Position numbers and translations under genes: made by a program. Positions 26,185 through 34,810 of a DNA stretch of 64,000 nt are shown here, one piece after another. Every line of letters begins with the position of its first letter. Position 1 is the stretch's first letter. The notes beneath the pieces were generated by a model. That model ran no database searches. It saw nothing but the letters and a program-made list of their open reading frames with translations, and was not told the DNA's origin. The DNA comes from Tolypothrix sp. NIES-4075 (lineage in GTDB: Bacteria > Cyanobacteriota > Cyanobacteriia > Cyanobacteriales > Nostocaceae): the NCBI RefSeq assembly GCF_002218085.1, contig NZ_BDUC01000004.1, forward strand, positions 279,852-343,851, read 5' to 3'.

Positions 26185-28107
26185 ATGGAAATTTTAGAAA
26201 CAATTGGTTTTGATTTGGGACACGGTGAAACAGCTGTAGCTAAAGCTATATTGGAGAGCATCGAACCCCCAGAGATGCTTGAGATTAATAATAAGAAGAA
26301 CCAAATTACCGCTCTTGCTTGGCATCCCAAACTCGGTTATCTTGTCGGAGAACAAGCATTAATCCAAGCTGGTGTTACAAGCTTGAAAATTTCTTTTAAA
26401 CAAAAACCAAACAACGATCCAAAGTATCGGGAAACAATCACCACTTTTCTGGCAACCTACTACCATCTTTTGAAAGAAAGCAGACAAATTGAAGGTGGAG
26501 AAAGTAACTATTTTTACGTTGGTTGCCCTTCCGGATGGTCTGTTAGCGAACGAGAAGAATACCAAAATCTACTTCAATCAGCTGGCATTCCTCATCTGAA
26601 TGTTGTACCCGAATCGCGGGCTGCTTTCATGCAAGCCAAGGAAGCCGGTAAGCTGGAGTATGACAAACTCAAATCATCAGTTTTAATTGTCGATATTGGT
26701 TCTTCGACCACAGATTTTACCCTGGTTAAGAGCTTACACGAAGTCCCGATAGATTTCGGAAGTAACGCTCTGGGAGCATCTTTAATTGACAAGGCTATTT
26801 TTGCCCGCACTGTTGCCAAACACGAGCAATCATCCTTACTCGAAAAAGTATTTGCCCAATATCCACATCACCAAGCTCGTTGTGAACTTGCTTGCCGCAA
26901 AGCTAAGGAAGATTACTTTTCTAATGAACAGTTATACAGCGACCCTGAATCTTTTGCCCGTGGCTTCGAGTCTATTAACGAACAAATTTATTTTATTCCC
27001 CAAGTTAATAAATTGATTATGGAGGAAATATTGAACCAACCTTTACCCCAACTAAGGGAAAAAAGTTGGATTCAATCGTTCAAAGAAGCTGTCAGCGAGG
27101 CAAAAGAAAAGCTGGAAAAACAAGACATCGTGCCGAAACTTGTGCTGATGACTGGGGGTGCATCCCGCATGAAGTTTACGCACCAAATTTGTCAAGAAAT
27201 GTTTTCTGAACCAGAAACGCTTCTTCGACCCGATCCGGAACCAGAACGTTGTATTGCGCTGGGTTTAGCGCGAGTAGGACGATGGGATCTGCGTGCCACT
27301 GCTTTCAAACAAGAAGTCAACAAATTGTTTGACGGAAACTTACTCAAAAATCTGATTGAGAAACATATCCCGGAGTTAATTCAATCGTTAACTAAGCCGT
27401 TAGCAGATGATTTGATTGAAAACGCAGTTAAACAAAATTTAAAAGACTGGCAGAAAAACAGAATACGGACCTTAGCCGATTTGGAAACATCTATGAAGAG
27501 TCGGGCAGAGCAGTGGTTAATAAGCGATTCGGTTCAGCAAATAATTAACAATCAATGCACTTCTTGGTTTAACAATAAAATCCAACCCGACTTAGCCGCA
27601 GAAACCGACCCAATATGTCGAAAGTATCAGATACCTAGAAGCAGTTTAAGATTTGAAGATAGCATCGATCCAACTTTTGTTAACCCAGAATTACGAATTG
27701 GAGATGCTATCCTTGCCGACACAGTAGCGTTTATCGTCAATGTAGTAATTGGTGGAGGCACTATCGCTAGCATCATCACTCTGATACTAACCGGACACTT
27801 GACTTTGCCTATTGCGCTGGTGTATGGAGCTTCAGTGATGGCAGCAGGAATGGAGCTAAATCGCAAAAGTGTCAAAGAGGCAATTAAGACAAATGTTGAT
27901 GTCCCCAGTTGGATGCGTTCTACTTTTTTGAGTGACAAGAAAATTGACGATATGTGCGTTTCAATAAAGCCTGAATTAGAGAAGGTTCTTCGAGAACAAC
28001 TGACAGCGAATCAAGAGGCTTTTGACCAACTAATTGATAAAGTTGGGCAAGGATTGCAAAAAGCTCTTTCCACGAAAGTTGAAGAGGCAATTATTCTAAT
28101 TCAATAG
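26185..28107 (+). CDS. Membrane-anchored Hsp70-like ATPase
   Basis: 640-aa actin-fold ATPase. Phosphate-1 GFDLGHGETAV lies at about 8-18, phosphate-2 VLIVDIGSSTTDFTL near 170, and the adenosine motif LVLMTGGASRM near 320. The canonical DnaK substrate-binding domain is not visible. Instead there is a helical region, a hydrophobic pair at about 510-559 (DTVAFIVNVVIGGGTIAS and ITLILTGHLTLPIALVYG), and a helical tail. The frame opens at 26137, inside the upstream gene, but ATG 26185 (MEILETIGFD) places the fold properly. Co-directional with the GrpE-like membrane gene; the pair ends in a hairpin at 28173-28230. Client unknown. Confidence 0.75.
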   Translation: MEILETIGFDLGHGETAVAKAILESIEPPEMLEINNKKNQITALAWHPKLGYLVGEQALIQAGVTSLKISFKQKPNNDPKYRETITTFLATYYHLLKESRQIEGGESNYFYVGCPSGWSVSEREEYQNLLQSAGIPHLNVVPESRAAFMQAKEAGKLEYDKLKSSVLIVDIGSSTTDFTLVKSLHEVPIDFGSNALGASLIDKAIFARTVAKHEQSSLLEKVFAQYPHHQARCELACRKAKEDYFSNEQLYSDPESFARGFESINEQIYFIPQVNKLIMEEILNQPLPQLREKSWIQSFKEAVSEAKEKLEKQDIVPKLVLMTGGASRMKFTHQICQEMFSEPETLLRPDPEPERCIALGLARVGRWDLRATAFKQEVNKLFDGNLLKNLIEKHIPELIQSLTKPLADDLIENAVKQNLKDWQKNRIRTLADLETSMKSRAEQWLISDSVQQIINNQCTSWFNNKIQPDLAAETDPICRKYQIPRSSLRFEDSIDPTFVNPELRIGDAILADTVAFIVNVVIGGGTIASIITLILTGHLTLPIALVYGASVMAAGMELNRKSVKEAIKTNVDVPSWMRSTFLSDKKIDDMCVSIKPELEKVLREQLTANQEAFDQLIDKVGQGLQKALSTKVEEAIILIQ

Positions 28108-28131
28108 CGCGGTGATGCCGTTGTCTGGGCG

Positions 28132-28155
28132 AATTATATCAAGTCCGCTTAATTA
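28132..28155. repeat. Interspersed repeat, right flank of GrpE/Hsp70 operon
   Basis: AATTATATCAAGTCCGCTTA+ATTA, direct repeat of 25087-25110 with three differences. See that entry. Confidence 0.6.
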
Positions 28156-28172
28156 CTTATAGTTCCTGCTTT

Positions 28173-28230
28173 ACCTCACCCCAACCCTCTCCTTAGCAAG
28201 GAGAGGGTGCCGGAGGCGGGTGAGGTTTTT
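28173..28230 (+). terminator. Double-stem hairpin with T-run
   Basis: Outer stem ACCTCACC / GGTGAGGT encloses an 11-bp inner stem ACCCTCTCCTT / AAGGAGAGGGT, followed by T5. It terminates the Hsp70-like operon and is itself of a recurrent cyanobacterial palindrome type. Confidence 0.75.
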
Positions 28231-28283
28231 AGTTGTTTATAAGTGTTAATCAGGACATAATATTAATTAATTTGTTTCAATAG

Positions 28284-29303
28284 TTACAAGCCTGAGTAAG
28301 GTGCTAAAGCTAAAGTTTTTGTTACTTCAGCAAGGAGAAAGCGATCGCAAAGGTTAAATAGTTCTACCTCGGTCTGTGTCTGTCGCATCAGCCGCAGGAA
28401 ATGACCTTCAGCGTCAACCGAGAGAGCAATGTAGTTGAGGAACATCTTCAGGTAGCCGACGCGCGATCGCACTGGAAACTTTGCCGCTGTAGGGGTTTGC
28501 CATAAACGATCAATATAGTTGCGTACCTCTACTAAAGGAACGGGTGCGATCGGCTCTTTTCGCAAAGCCTGCCGAATTTGATTAAAAATCCAAGGATTGC
28601 CGATCGCCCAGCGTCCCACCATCACACCTGCCGCACCCGTTTGAGAAAGCACTTCCAGGGCTGATGTCGCAGAGTTGATATTGCCATTAGCAAGCACTGG
28701 ACAATCGACCCGTCTAACCGCTTGGGCGATCAAATCATATTTTACTACCCCGTGGTACATATCTTTCACCGTGCGACCATGCAAACTGAGCAAATCAATG
28801 CTGTGGCGATTGATGATATCTAGAATTTCGTAAAAGTTATCTGTATTTTCAAAACCTACGCGCATCTTGACGGTTAAAGGGCGATCGTTCACAGCAGAAC
28901 GCAGTTCTCCCAAAATTCGATCCACTTTTTCGGGTTCTCGCAGCAATCCACCCCCAACATTTTTGCGATAAATTCTAGGTGCTGGACAGCCCATGTTCAA
29001 GTCAACTCCAGCGATATTATAGCCGCAGAGTTCCTTTGCTGTTCTTACTAAGTCTGGAATGCTTTCGCCAATCATTTGAGCAAAAACGGGGCGACCCGTG
29101 TCGTTTTCGGTGATTGCTGCCAGAATGCTACGATTGAGGCGTGAGGTATCATTCACGCGGAAATACTCGGTGAAGAAGTAGTCAGGACTGCCGTAGTGGG
29201 CAATGACCTTCATAAACCAGAGGTTTGTCACATCCTGCATCGGCGCAAGAGCGGTTAGGGGTAGGTCTGGATAAAGCGACTTTGGGAGCGATACCTGGGA
29301 CAT
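28284..29303 (-). CDS. dus: tRNA-dihydrouridine synthase
   Basis: 339-aa flavoenzyme of the Dus family, reducing uridine to dihydrouridine in tRNA D-loops with NADPH. The TIM-barrel start APMQDVTN is FMN binding. DLNMGCPAPRIYRKNVGGGLL carries the catalytic Cys106. VKMRVGFENTDN, LSLHGRTVKDMYHG, CPVLANGNI and GVMVGRWAIGNPWIF complete the fold. The NMGCP active site and gene length fit bacterial Dus, but the A/B/C class was not determined. It lies between the two crtO paralogues, divergent from the second. Confidence 0.9.
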   Translation of the reverse strand: MSQVSLPKSLYPDLPLTALAPMQDVTNLWFMKVIAHYGSPDYFFTEYFRVNDTSRLNRSILAAITENDTGRPVFAQMIGESIPDLVRTAKELCGYNIAGVDLNMGCPAPRIYRKNVGGGLLREPEKVDRILGELRSAVNDRPLTVKMRVGFENTDNFYEILDIINRHSIDLLSLHGRTVKDMYHGVVKYDLIAQAVRRVDCPVLANGNINSATSALEVLSQTGAAGVMVGRWAIGNPWIFNQIRQALRKEPIAPVPLVEVRNYIDRLWQTPTAAKFPVRSRVGYLKMFLNYIALSVDAEGHFLRLMRQTQTEVELFNLCDRFLLAEVTKTLALAPYSGL

Positions 29304-29527
29304 AGAAATGAAGAGCGATTAACAAAGCACACTGTATCAAAAAATGGTTTTGAGGTTGAGCCTCAATTAGCTGCTTATTCGGAAATTTGGCATCCTCCTA
29401 CAGACTTATAGCTAACAAAAGCTAAATCAAAAAAATGTTTAAGCTCTGATTATAACTAGCGAAAGATTAAGATTCCTTAACCCCTTCCTAACATCAGGGA
29501 ATATACCTGATTTCCCAAGTTGCAATT

Positions 29528-31222
29528 ATGGAAGCGTATGATGTCATTATTATTGGCGCCGGACATAACGGTTTAGTTTGCGCCGCATATCTACTTCAAG
29601 AAGGATACAGCGTTTTACTGCTGGAATCTCGTTCAATTCCTGGCGGTGGTGCGACAACTGAAGAACTTATGCCTGAAGAAGCACCTGGTTTTAAATTCAA
29701 CCCCTGCGCCATTAATCACCTATTTATTTTCCTCGGACCCGTTATTCAAGAATTAGAATTGCAGAAGTACGGATTGGAGTATTTGGAATGCGATCCGGTG
29801 GCATTTTGTCCTCATCCTGATGGGAAGTATTTCTTAGCACATAAATCTGTAGAAAACACTTGTGCGGAAATTGCTCGTTATAGCGAGAGAGATGCTCAAA
29901 AATATGCAGAGTACACTGAATTTTGGCAAAGATTTGTCAAAGCGGTGACACCCTTTTTTAATGCAGCACCCAAATCAATTGTAGACATTGTTGGTAGCTA
30001 CGGTCTGAAAAATTTGCCAGATTTGTTTTCTATTCTTGGTGGTACTAACACCACCCTAGATTTAATTCGCACGCTTCTCAACAGTCCGATAGATAATATC
30101 AACGAGTACTTTGATTCTGAGTTTGTCAAAGCACCTCTTGCCCGACTATCGGCAGAATTAAGTTCCCCTCCCTCGCAAAAAGCGATGTCCTTTGGGGCGA
30201 TGATGATGGCATTGCGTCACAACCCAGGTATGGCACGTCCGCGTGGCGGTACGGGCGCACTTACGAAAGCTTTGGTAAAGTGCGTCACTAGTAAAGGTGG
30301 CGTTATCCTTACCGACCAGAAGGTGGAAAAAGTCTTAGTGGATAACGGTAAAGCAGTCGGTGTCAGGGTTGCTGGCGGCAAGGAATATCGCGCTAACAAA
30401 GCTGTAATTTCCAGTCTTGATGCCAAGCGGTTGTTTTTGCAACACGTTGATCCAGGTGATGTAGATACTGCTGATGCGAATCTGCGAGAAAGATTAGACC
30501 GACGCATCGTCAACAACAATGAAACTATCCTGAAAATTGATTGTGCGTTATCTGAACCGTTGCACTTTGAACATCACCAACACAAAGATGAATACCTGAT
30601 TGGTTCTATTTTGATTGCAGATTCGATGAACCATGTGGAACAGGCACATAGCGAGATTACTTTGGGTAAAATTCCCGATGAAGATCCATCAATGTATGTA
30701 GTGATGCCTACAGGACTCGACCCTTCAATGGCACCTGAAGGCAAACATACGCTGTGGATTGAGTTTTTTGCCCCTTATCAAATCGCCGGTGCAGAAGGGA
30801 CGGGGTTAAAGGGTACCGGTTGGACGGATGAATTGAAAAACAAAGTCGCAGACAAAGTGCTGGATAAACTGGCGCAGTATTCGCCGAATTTGAAACATTC
30901 AATTATTGCCCGTCATGTGGAAAGCCCTGCTGAGTTAGCGCAACGTCTGGGGAGTTACGGGGGTAACTATTACCACATCGACATGACTTTAGAACAGATG
31001 CTGTGCTTCCGTCCCCTGCCGGAAATAGCTAATTATAAAACCCCGATTGAGAATTTATATCTGACTGGGGCGGGAACTCATCCAGGGGGTTCGATTTCTG
31101 GTTTACCGGGACGCAACTGTGCGCGGATGTTTTTGCACGATCGCCAACCGCTGTCCCAGACACTCAAAGATACAGGAGATTCACTCAAGTCTACTGTTGC
31201 ATCTGTCTTAGGGCGGGAATAA
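29528..31222 (+). CDS. crtO: CrtO-type carotenoid ketolase (paralogue 2)
   Basis: 564-aa FAD enzyme highly similar to the gene at 21876: the same IIIGAGHNGLVCAAYLL, RRIVNNNETILKID, FFAPYQIAGAEGTGLKGTGW and YLTGAGTHPGGSISGLPG blocks. It differs in the central region (NAAPKSIVDIVGSYGL; NSPIDNINEYFDSEF) and in NHLFIFLGPVIQEL, where the first copy has DHEFIHLGPVVQEL. Either copy could be the functional beta-carotene ketolase. The other may be a paralogue with changed substrate (for example myxol or canthaxanthin formation); this cannot be decided here. Confidence 0.85.
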   Translation: MEAYDVIIIGAGHNGLVCAAYLLQEGYSVLLLESRSIPGGGATTEELMPEEAPGFKFNPCAINHLFIFLGPVIQELELQKYGLEYLECDPVAFCPHPDGKYFLAHKSVENTCAEIARYSERDAQKYAEYTEFWQRFVKAVTPFFNAAPKSIVDIVGSYGLKNLPDLFSILGGTNTTLDLIRTLLNSPIDNINEYFDSEFVKAPLARLSAELSSPPSQKAMSFGAMMMALRHNPGMARPRGGTGALTKALVKCVTSKGGVILTDQKVEKVLVDNGKAVGVRVAGGKEYRANKAVISSLDAKRLFLQHVDPGDVDTADANLRERLDRRIVNNNETILKIDCALSEPLHFEHHQHKDEYLIGSILIADSMNHVEQAHSEITLGKIPDEDPSMYVVMPTGLDPSMAPEGKHTLWIEFFAPYQIAGAEGTGLKGTGWTDELKNKVADKVLDKLAQYSPNLKHSIIARHVESPAELAQRLGSYGGNYYHIDMTLEQMLCFRPLPEIANYKTPIENLYLTGAGTHPGGSISGLPGRNCARMFLHDRQPLSQTLKDTGDSLKSTVASVLGRE

Positions 31223-31228
31223 TCTTTG

Positions 31229-31344
31229 AAATCTCACGCCAAGACGAGGACACTTCCGTGTGCGGGGATGCCGACTTGAGGAACGTGTCCGTCGCACTCG
31301 TAGCAAAGAAAGATTTAGTATTTTTGCGTCTTGACGTGAGATTT
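31229..31344. repeat. 116-bp element with 18-bp inverted ends
   Basis: Left arm AAATCTCACGCCAAGACG and right arm CGTCTTGACGTGAGATTT (one mismatch). Interior is GC-richer (GTGTGCGGGGATGCCGAC) and non-coding. It sits immediately after crtO paralogue 2 and may act as its terminator or be a MITE-like insertion. Confidence 0.7.
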
Positions 31345-31445
31345 AAATATCTTCCTTCTTGAGTAGGCGATATCCATACTTGTTGCCGATGACAAAGATA
31401 AAGGAAAATTGATGTAATAAAAATAGTGTTGCCAATGCTAGATCG

Positions 31446-32537
31446 ATGACACAAAGGGTTTTAATTCTTGGAGGACGGGGGCGGATCGGCAGTAGTGTTG
31501 CCCAGGATTTAGCCACCCACACGCAGGCGGAAATTACCATCACCGGGCGATCGCCAGATACTGAAACTAGCGATATGCCTCGGAAATTTCTGGTTTTAGA
31601 CTTAGCGGAGGTTGACAAATTGCGTTCTGCGATCGCCTCTGCCGATTTAGTCGTCCACTGTGCTGGACCTTTTCACTACCGCGATGCCAATGTTCTGAAA
31701 ATTTGCATTGAACAAGGTGTCAACTATGTAGATGTTAGCGATCACCGTTCATATACCAGCAAGGCTTTAAAATATTATGAACAAGCCGCTGCCGCTGGTG
31801 TCACGGCAATTGTTAATACTGGCATTTTTCCCGGTATTTCTAACAGCATGGTACGTCAAGGTGTCGAGCAATTCGATACAGCCGAAAAGATACATTTGAG
31901 TTATTTAGTATCTGGTTCTGGTGGTGCTGGTGTCACCGTCATGCGAACAACATTTCTTGGGTTGCAACATCCTTTTGATGCTTGGATAGACGGCAAATGG
32001 CAAACAGTTAAGCCTTATAGCCAACGCGAAGCTGTTAACTTTCTCCCCCCCTACGGACGCACTGGAGTTTACTGGTTTGATATGCCAGAAACTTTCACAT
32101 TACCCCACGCTTTCCCATCAATCAAAACCGTAATAACTAAGTTTGGCTCAGTTCCCGATTTTTACAATCACATGACTTGGATCACTGCTCATGTGTTTCC
32201 TAAATGGTTAATGCAGAAGCGTGGAACTATCGAGTTTTTGGCTCATGTAAGTCATTTTCTGACGGATGTGACTAATAACTTTACTGGTATTGGGGTAGCA
32301 GTTCGCGCAGAAGTTACAGGGCAAAAAAACGGTGAGACAAGTATTTTTTGCTCAGACTTATTGCATCAAAATACGGCAATGGCTTCGGGTTGTGGCACGG
32401 GTAGTATTGGTCAATTATTATTAGAGGGCAAACTTAATAAACCAGGCGTTTTTCCTGTAGAAGAAGCACTGCCAACAGATTTATTTGAATATATAGTGCA
32501 AAGCCGAGGAATTAAGATATATCACAATTGGTTATAG
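31446..32537 (+). CDS. Saccharopine-dehydrogenase-like NAD(P) oxidoreductase
   Basis: 363-aa protein with an N-terminal Rossmann fold (VLILGGRGRIGSSVAQDLA) and the saccharopine-dehydrogenase NADP-domain markers DLVVHCAGPFHYRDANVL, GVNYVDVSDHRSY and NTGIFPGISNSMV. Cyanobacteria do not use the saccharopine route for lysine, and family members act on varied substrates, including in lipid and carotenoid contexts. It follows crtO paralogue 2 on the same strand across a 220-bp gap containing the inverted-repeat element. Substrate unknown. Confidence 0.8.
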   Translation: MTQRVLILGGRGRIGSSVAQDLATHTQAEITITGRSPDTETSDMPRKFLVLDLAEVDKLRSAIASADLVVHCAGPFHYRDANVLKICIEQGVNYVDVSDHRSYTSKALKYYEQAAAAGVTAIVNTGIFPGISNSMVRQGVEQFDTAEKIHLSYLVSGSGGAGVTVMRTTFLGLQHPFDAWIDGKWQTVKPYSQREAVNFLPPYGRTGVYWFDMPETFTLPHAFPSIKTVITKFGSVPDFYNHMTWITAHVFPKWLMQKRGTIEFLAHVSHFLTDVTNNFTGIGVAVRAEVTGQKNGETSIFCSDLLHQNTAMASGCGTGSIGQLLLEGKLNKPGVFPVEEALPTDLFEYIVQSRGIKIYHNWL

Positions 32538-32678
32538 CCAAAAATTAATGTATCCTCCGATAGAAGAAGAATTGTCATGAAACACTTAGGATGCCTGTGA
32601 TCCTTGTAAATGGTGTAAGTAATTGTCTTTATTTACGCAAAACAAAGGCTCAGAACAGAAAATTAGGAGGGTTTTTCC

Positions 32679-33065
32679 ATGCTTAGAATTTTATTAGCTT
32701 TAAAGCAAACACTACTTTCAAGTATGTTGGTTTTTGGTTTGATGATTTTTATTAGTCTGTCGGGTTTATTGATGGTGGTTCAGCCTAGTTATGCAACCAC
32801 ACTTGAAGAATTGAAGCTGATACCTCCAGAGTATAAACCAACGCCACAAGAAAAGATTGAGCGCGCTTACGAACGTAACGAAGCCGCAGGTTTTCGCGAA
32901 GAAAACCGACAAGAGGCTTACGAACAAGCAATAAAAGACGGTAAAAGCCTCAATACAATGGAGAAGGCTTACGAAAGAAATGTAAAAGCTGAAAAAGCAC
33001 AAAATCCCCCAGAAAGTTTCGGTGAAAAAGCTAAAGAAGTGATTGAAAAGGTGACAGGGAAGTAG
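32679..33065 (+). CDS. Small secreted AYERN-repeat protein
   Basis: 128 aa, not recognised. A long N-terminal hydrophobic segment (about 10-38, LLSSMLVFGLMIFISLSGLL) ends QPSYATTLEEL, consistent with a signal peptide or membrane anchor cleaved after SYA. The mature part is highly charged, with repeated ERAYERNEAA, NRQEAYEQA and EKAYERNVKAEKA, ending in a helical KAKEVIEKVTGK. AGGAGG sits 8 nt before the ATG, an unusually strong site here. Probably periplasmic or lumenal; function unknown. Confidence 0.7.
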   Translation: MLRILLALKQTLLSSMLVFGLMIFISLSGLLMVVQPSYATTLEELKLIPPEYKPTPQEKIERAYERNEAAGFREENRQEAYEQAIKDGKSLNTMEKAYERNVKAEKAQNPPESFGEKAKEVIEKVTGK

Positions 33066-33153
33066 GGGTGTAGGGGACAAGGAGACAGGGGGACAGGGGG
33101 AGAGGGGGGAGTTTGTCTTTTCGTCTTCCTTGTCTTTCCCCTCTCCCCCTCCC
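33066..33153. repeat. GGGGACAAGG / CCTTGTC low-complexity repeats
   Basis: Purine-rich GGACAAGGAGACAGGGGGAC units followed by pyrimidine-rich TCTTTTCGTCTTCCTTGTC, capable of folding. Non-coding spacer between two convergent genes. Confidence 0.6.
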
Positions 33154-34449
33154 TCACTCGAATTCATCAACTGTAGCGGGGGTTGGATTTTCGTGGTTGG
33201 CAATTCTGCGCTCGTACCAATTCATTAATGGAGTTGAACTAATTCCATGTACAATTACTGAAACAACAATAGTTGTGTAAGTAATCCAGCCAATTTGTTC
33301 GCCAAGTTTGTCTTTTAAACCATTACCAAATGCATAAGCCAAATAATATAAAGAGCCAACACCGCGAATACCAAACCAACCAAATAGCCAGCGAGTTCGT
33401 GAGTCCATTTTTCGGTGACGCGAGGAAGGCGATCGCTTACCAATTGTACTAATCCAGGCTCCCACAGGTCGGATGACAAAGAACAAAAATACTATCACTA
33501 ACAAAGATTGACCAGCATAATCAAGCATCGGCTTAAATAATAATATCGTTCCCAATATTAAAATTGTCCCGACTTCCAGCAGCTTTTCAATTTGCTCTAA
33601 AAATGCTAATTGTTCTAATGGTTTTTCGGAATTTTTATAACTTCTCTGCATAACTAAACCAGCAACAAATACTGCTAAAAATCCATAGCCGTTAACAATT
33701 TCTGTCAAGGAGTAAGTTAGCAATATCGTGCTGATGGCTACAAAGTCTTCCATCGATTCTTCAACGCGATGGCGTTTGTGAATTTTTTTATCGAACCAAA
33801 CTACTGCTTTGGTAACAACAATTCCCATCACGATACCAGAAGCGATCGCCCAAATTAAATCAACTGCAACCCACTGTTTAAACCAGTTATTCCAATTATC
33901 ATCTTTTAAGGCATGAATTCCAAAATAAACAAAAGGAAAAGCTAGAGCATCATTTAAACCACCTTCAGAAGTTAAACCGAAGCGCAACTCATCTTGGTCT
34001 TTTGTATCTGTTAATTGTACTTCTGAAGCTAAAACAGGGTCAGTTGGTGCTAAAATTGCTCCTAATAAAATTGCTTCTCCCCAATTCATTCCTAAAAACA
34101 ATTTGCCCACCACAGCTAGCGCAAAAATTGAAATTGGCATCAAAAATACAATCAACCGCGTCGTAATATTCCAAGCCTTGAAGCTTAACGGACGAAGGAT
34201 TTTTAAGCCGCAGCCGAATACTGAAACAATCACCACAAACTCTGTTATTCGTTCCAGCACCTCAGCGTTAAATGTATCTCCTTGGCGCAATTTAATCAGC
34301 CCTAAACCATAAGGTCCTACCAAAATACCTACCACTAGATAGATGAGGGCAAAGGAAAGAGGTAAACGCGAAATCCAGCCAGAACCTAGCGTAACCAATA
34401 ACAAAAGTAGACCAATGAAAAGTAAATCAAGAATATAAACATCTACCAT
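33154..34449 (-). CDS. CPA1-family cation/proton antiporter
   Basis: 431-aa integral membrane protein with about 12 hydrophobic segments. CPA1 signatures: LVVGILVGPYGLGLI, GAILAPTDPVLASEVQ and LTSEGGLNDALAFPFVYFG, whose Asp residues form the ion-binding site. It exchanges Na+ or K+ for H+ across the plasma or thylakoid membrane. The short charged C-terminus lacks a TrkA/CBS regulatory domain. Ion preference cannot be read from the sequence. Convergent with the small secreted protein. Confidence 0.88.
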   Translation of the reverse strand: MVDVYILDLLFIGLLLLLVTLGSGWISRLPLSFALIYLVVGILVGPYGLGLIKLRQGDTFNAEVLERITEFVVIVSVFGCGLKILRPLSFKAWNITTRLIVFLMPISIFALAVVGKLFLGMNWGEAILLGAILAPTDPVLASEVQLTDTKDQDELRFGLTSEGGLNDALAFPFVYFGIHALKDDNWNNWFKQWVAVDLIWAIASGIVMGIVVTKAVVWFDKKIHKRHRVEESMEDFVAISTILLTYSLTEIVNGYGFLAVFVAGLVMQRSYKNSEKPLEQLAFLEQIEKLLEVGTILILGTILLFKPMLDYAGQSLLVIVFLFFVIRPVGAWISTIGKRSPSSRHRKMDSRTRWLFGWFGIRGVGSLYYLAYAFGNGLKDKLGEQIGWITYTTIVVSVIVHGISSTPLMNWYERRIANHENPTPATVDEFE

Positions 34450-34810
34450 AACGATTTGTATAAAAAATAAGCTTCGTCTTGCAAGTGTAGAGGCGATCGC
34501 TTTTGGTTATAAATACCTTGTGGTAGATTTATGACAAGTATATAAATCTTATTTTTACCTCTGGTAGAACATTAAATTTGGGTCTTGTGAAATCATCAAG
34601 GATAATTTCCTCTGCATTGAGATTTATCAACGCAGAGATAACCAAAATTTATCCGAGTGCAGATATCTTCTGTTGAACGCTGATAATTAACTCGTCAAAT
34701 TAGTGCGTCGTGGTGCTTTTCGCACTTTATGAGGGTAAAACTGTAGTGGCACTCGTGCGATCGGCACGCATGTGAAGTTTCCTTCATTTATTTGTTAAAT
34801 GAGGAAATGG
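34450..34810. other. Intergenic region
   Basis: 361 bp between two minus-strand genes. AT-rich, with CAACGCAGAG and CTGTTGAACGCTG near 34630-34680. It should hold the antiporter promoter. No gene, tRNA or clear hairpin seen. Confidence 0.45.

Noticed and set aside
28173..28230. Structured RNA or riboswitch
   Set aside because: The double stem matches a recurrent cyanobacterial palindrome with a T-run and lies at a gene end, so terminator/repeat is the simpler reading.
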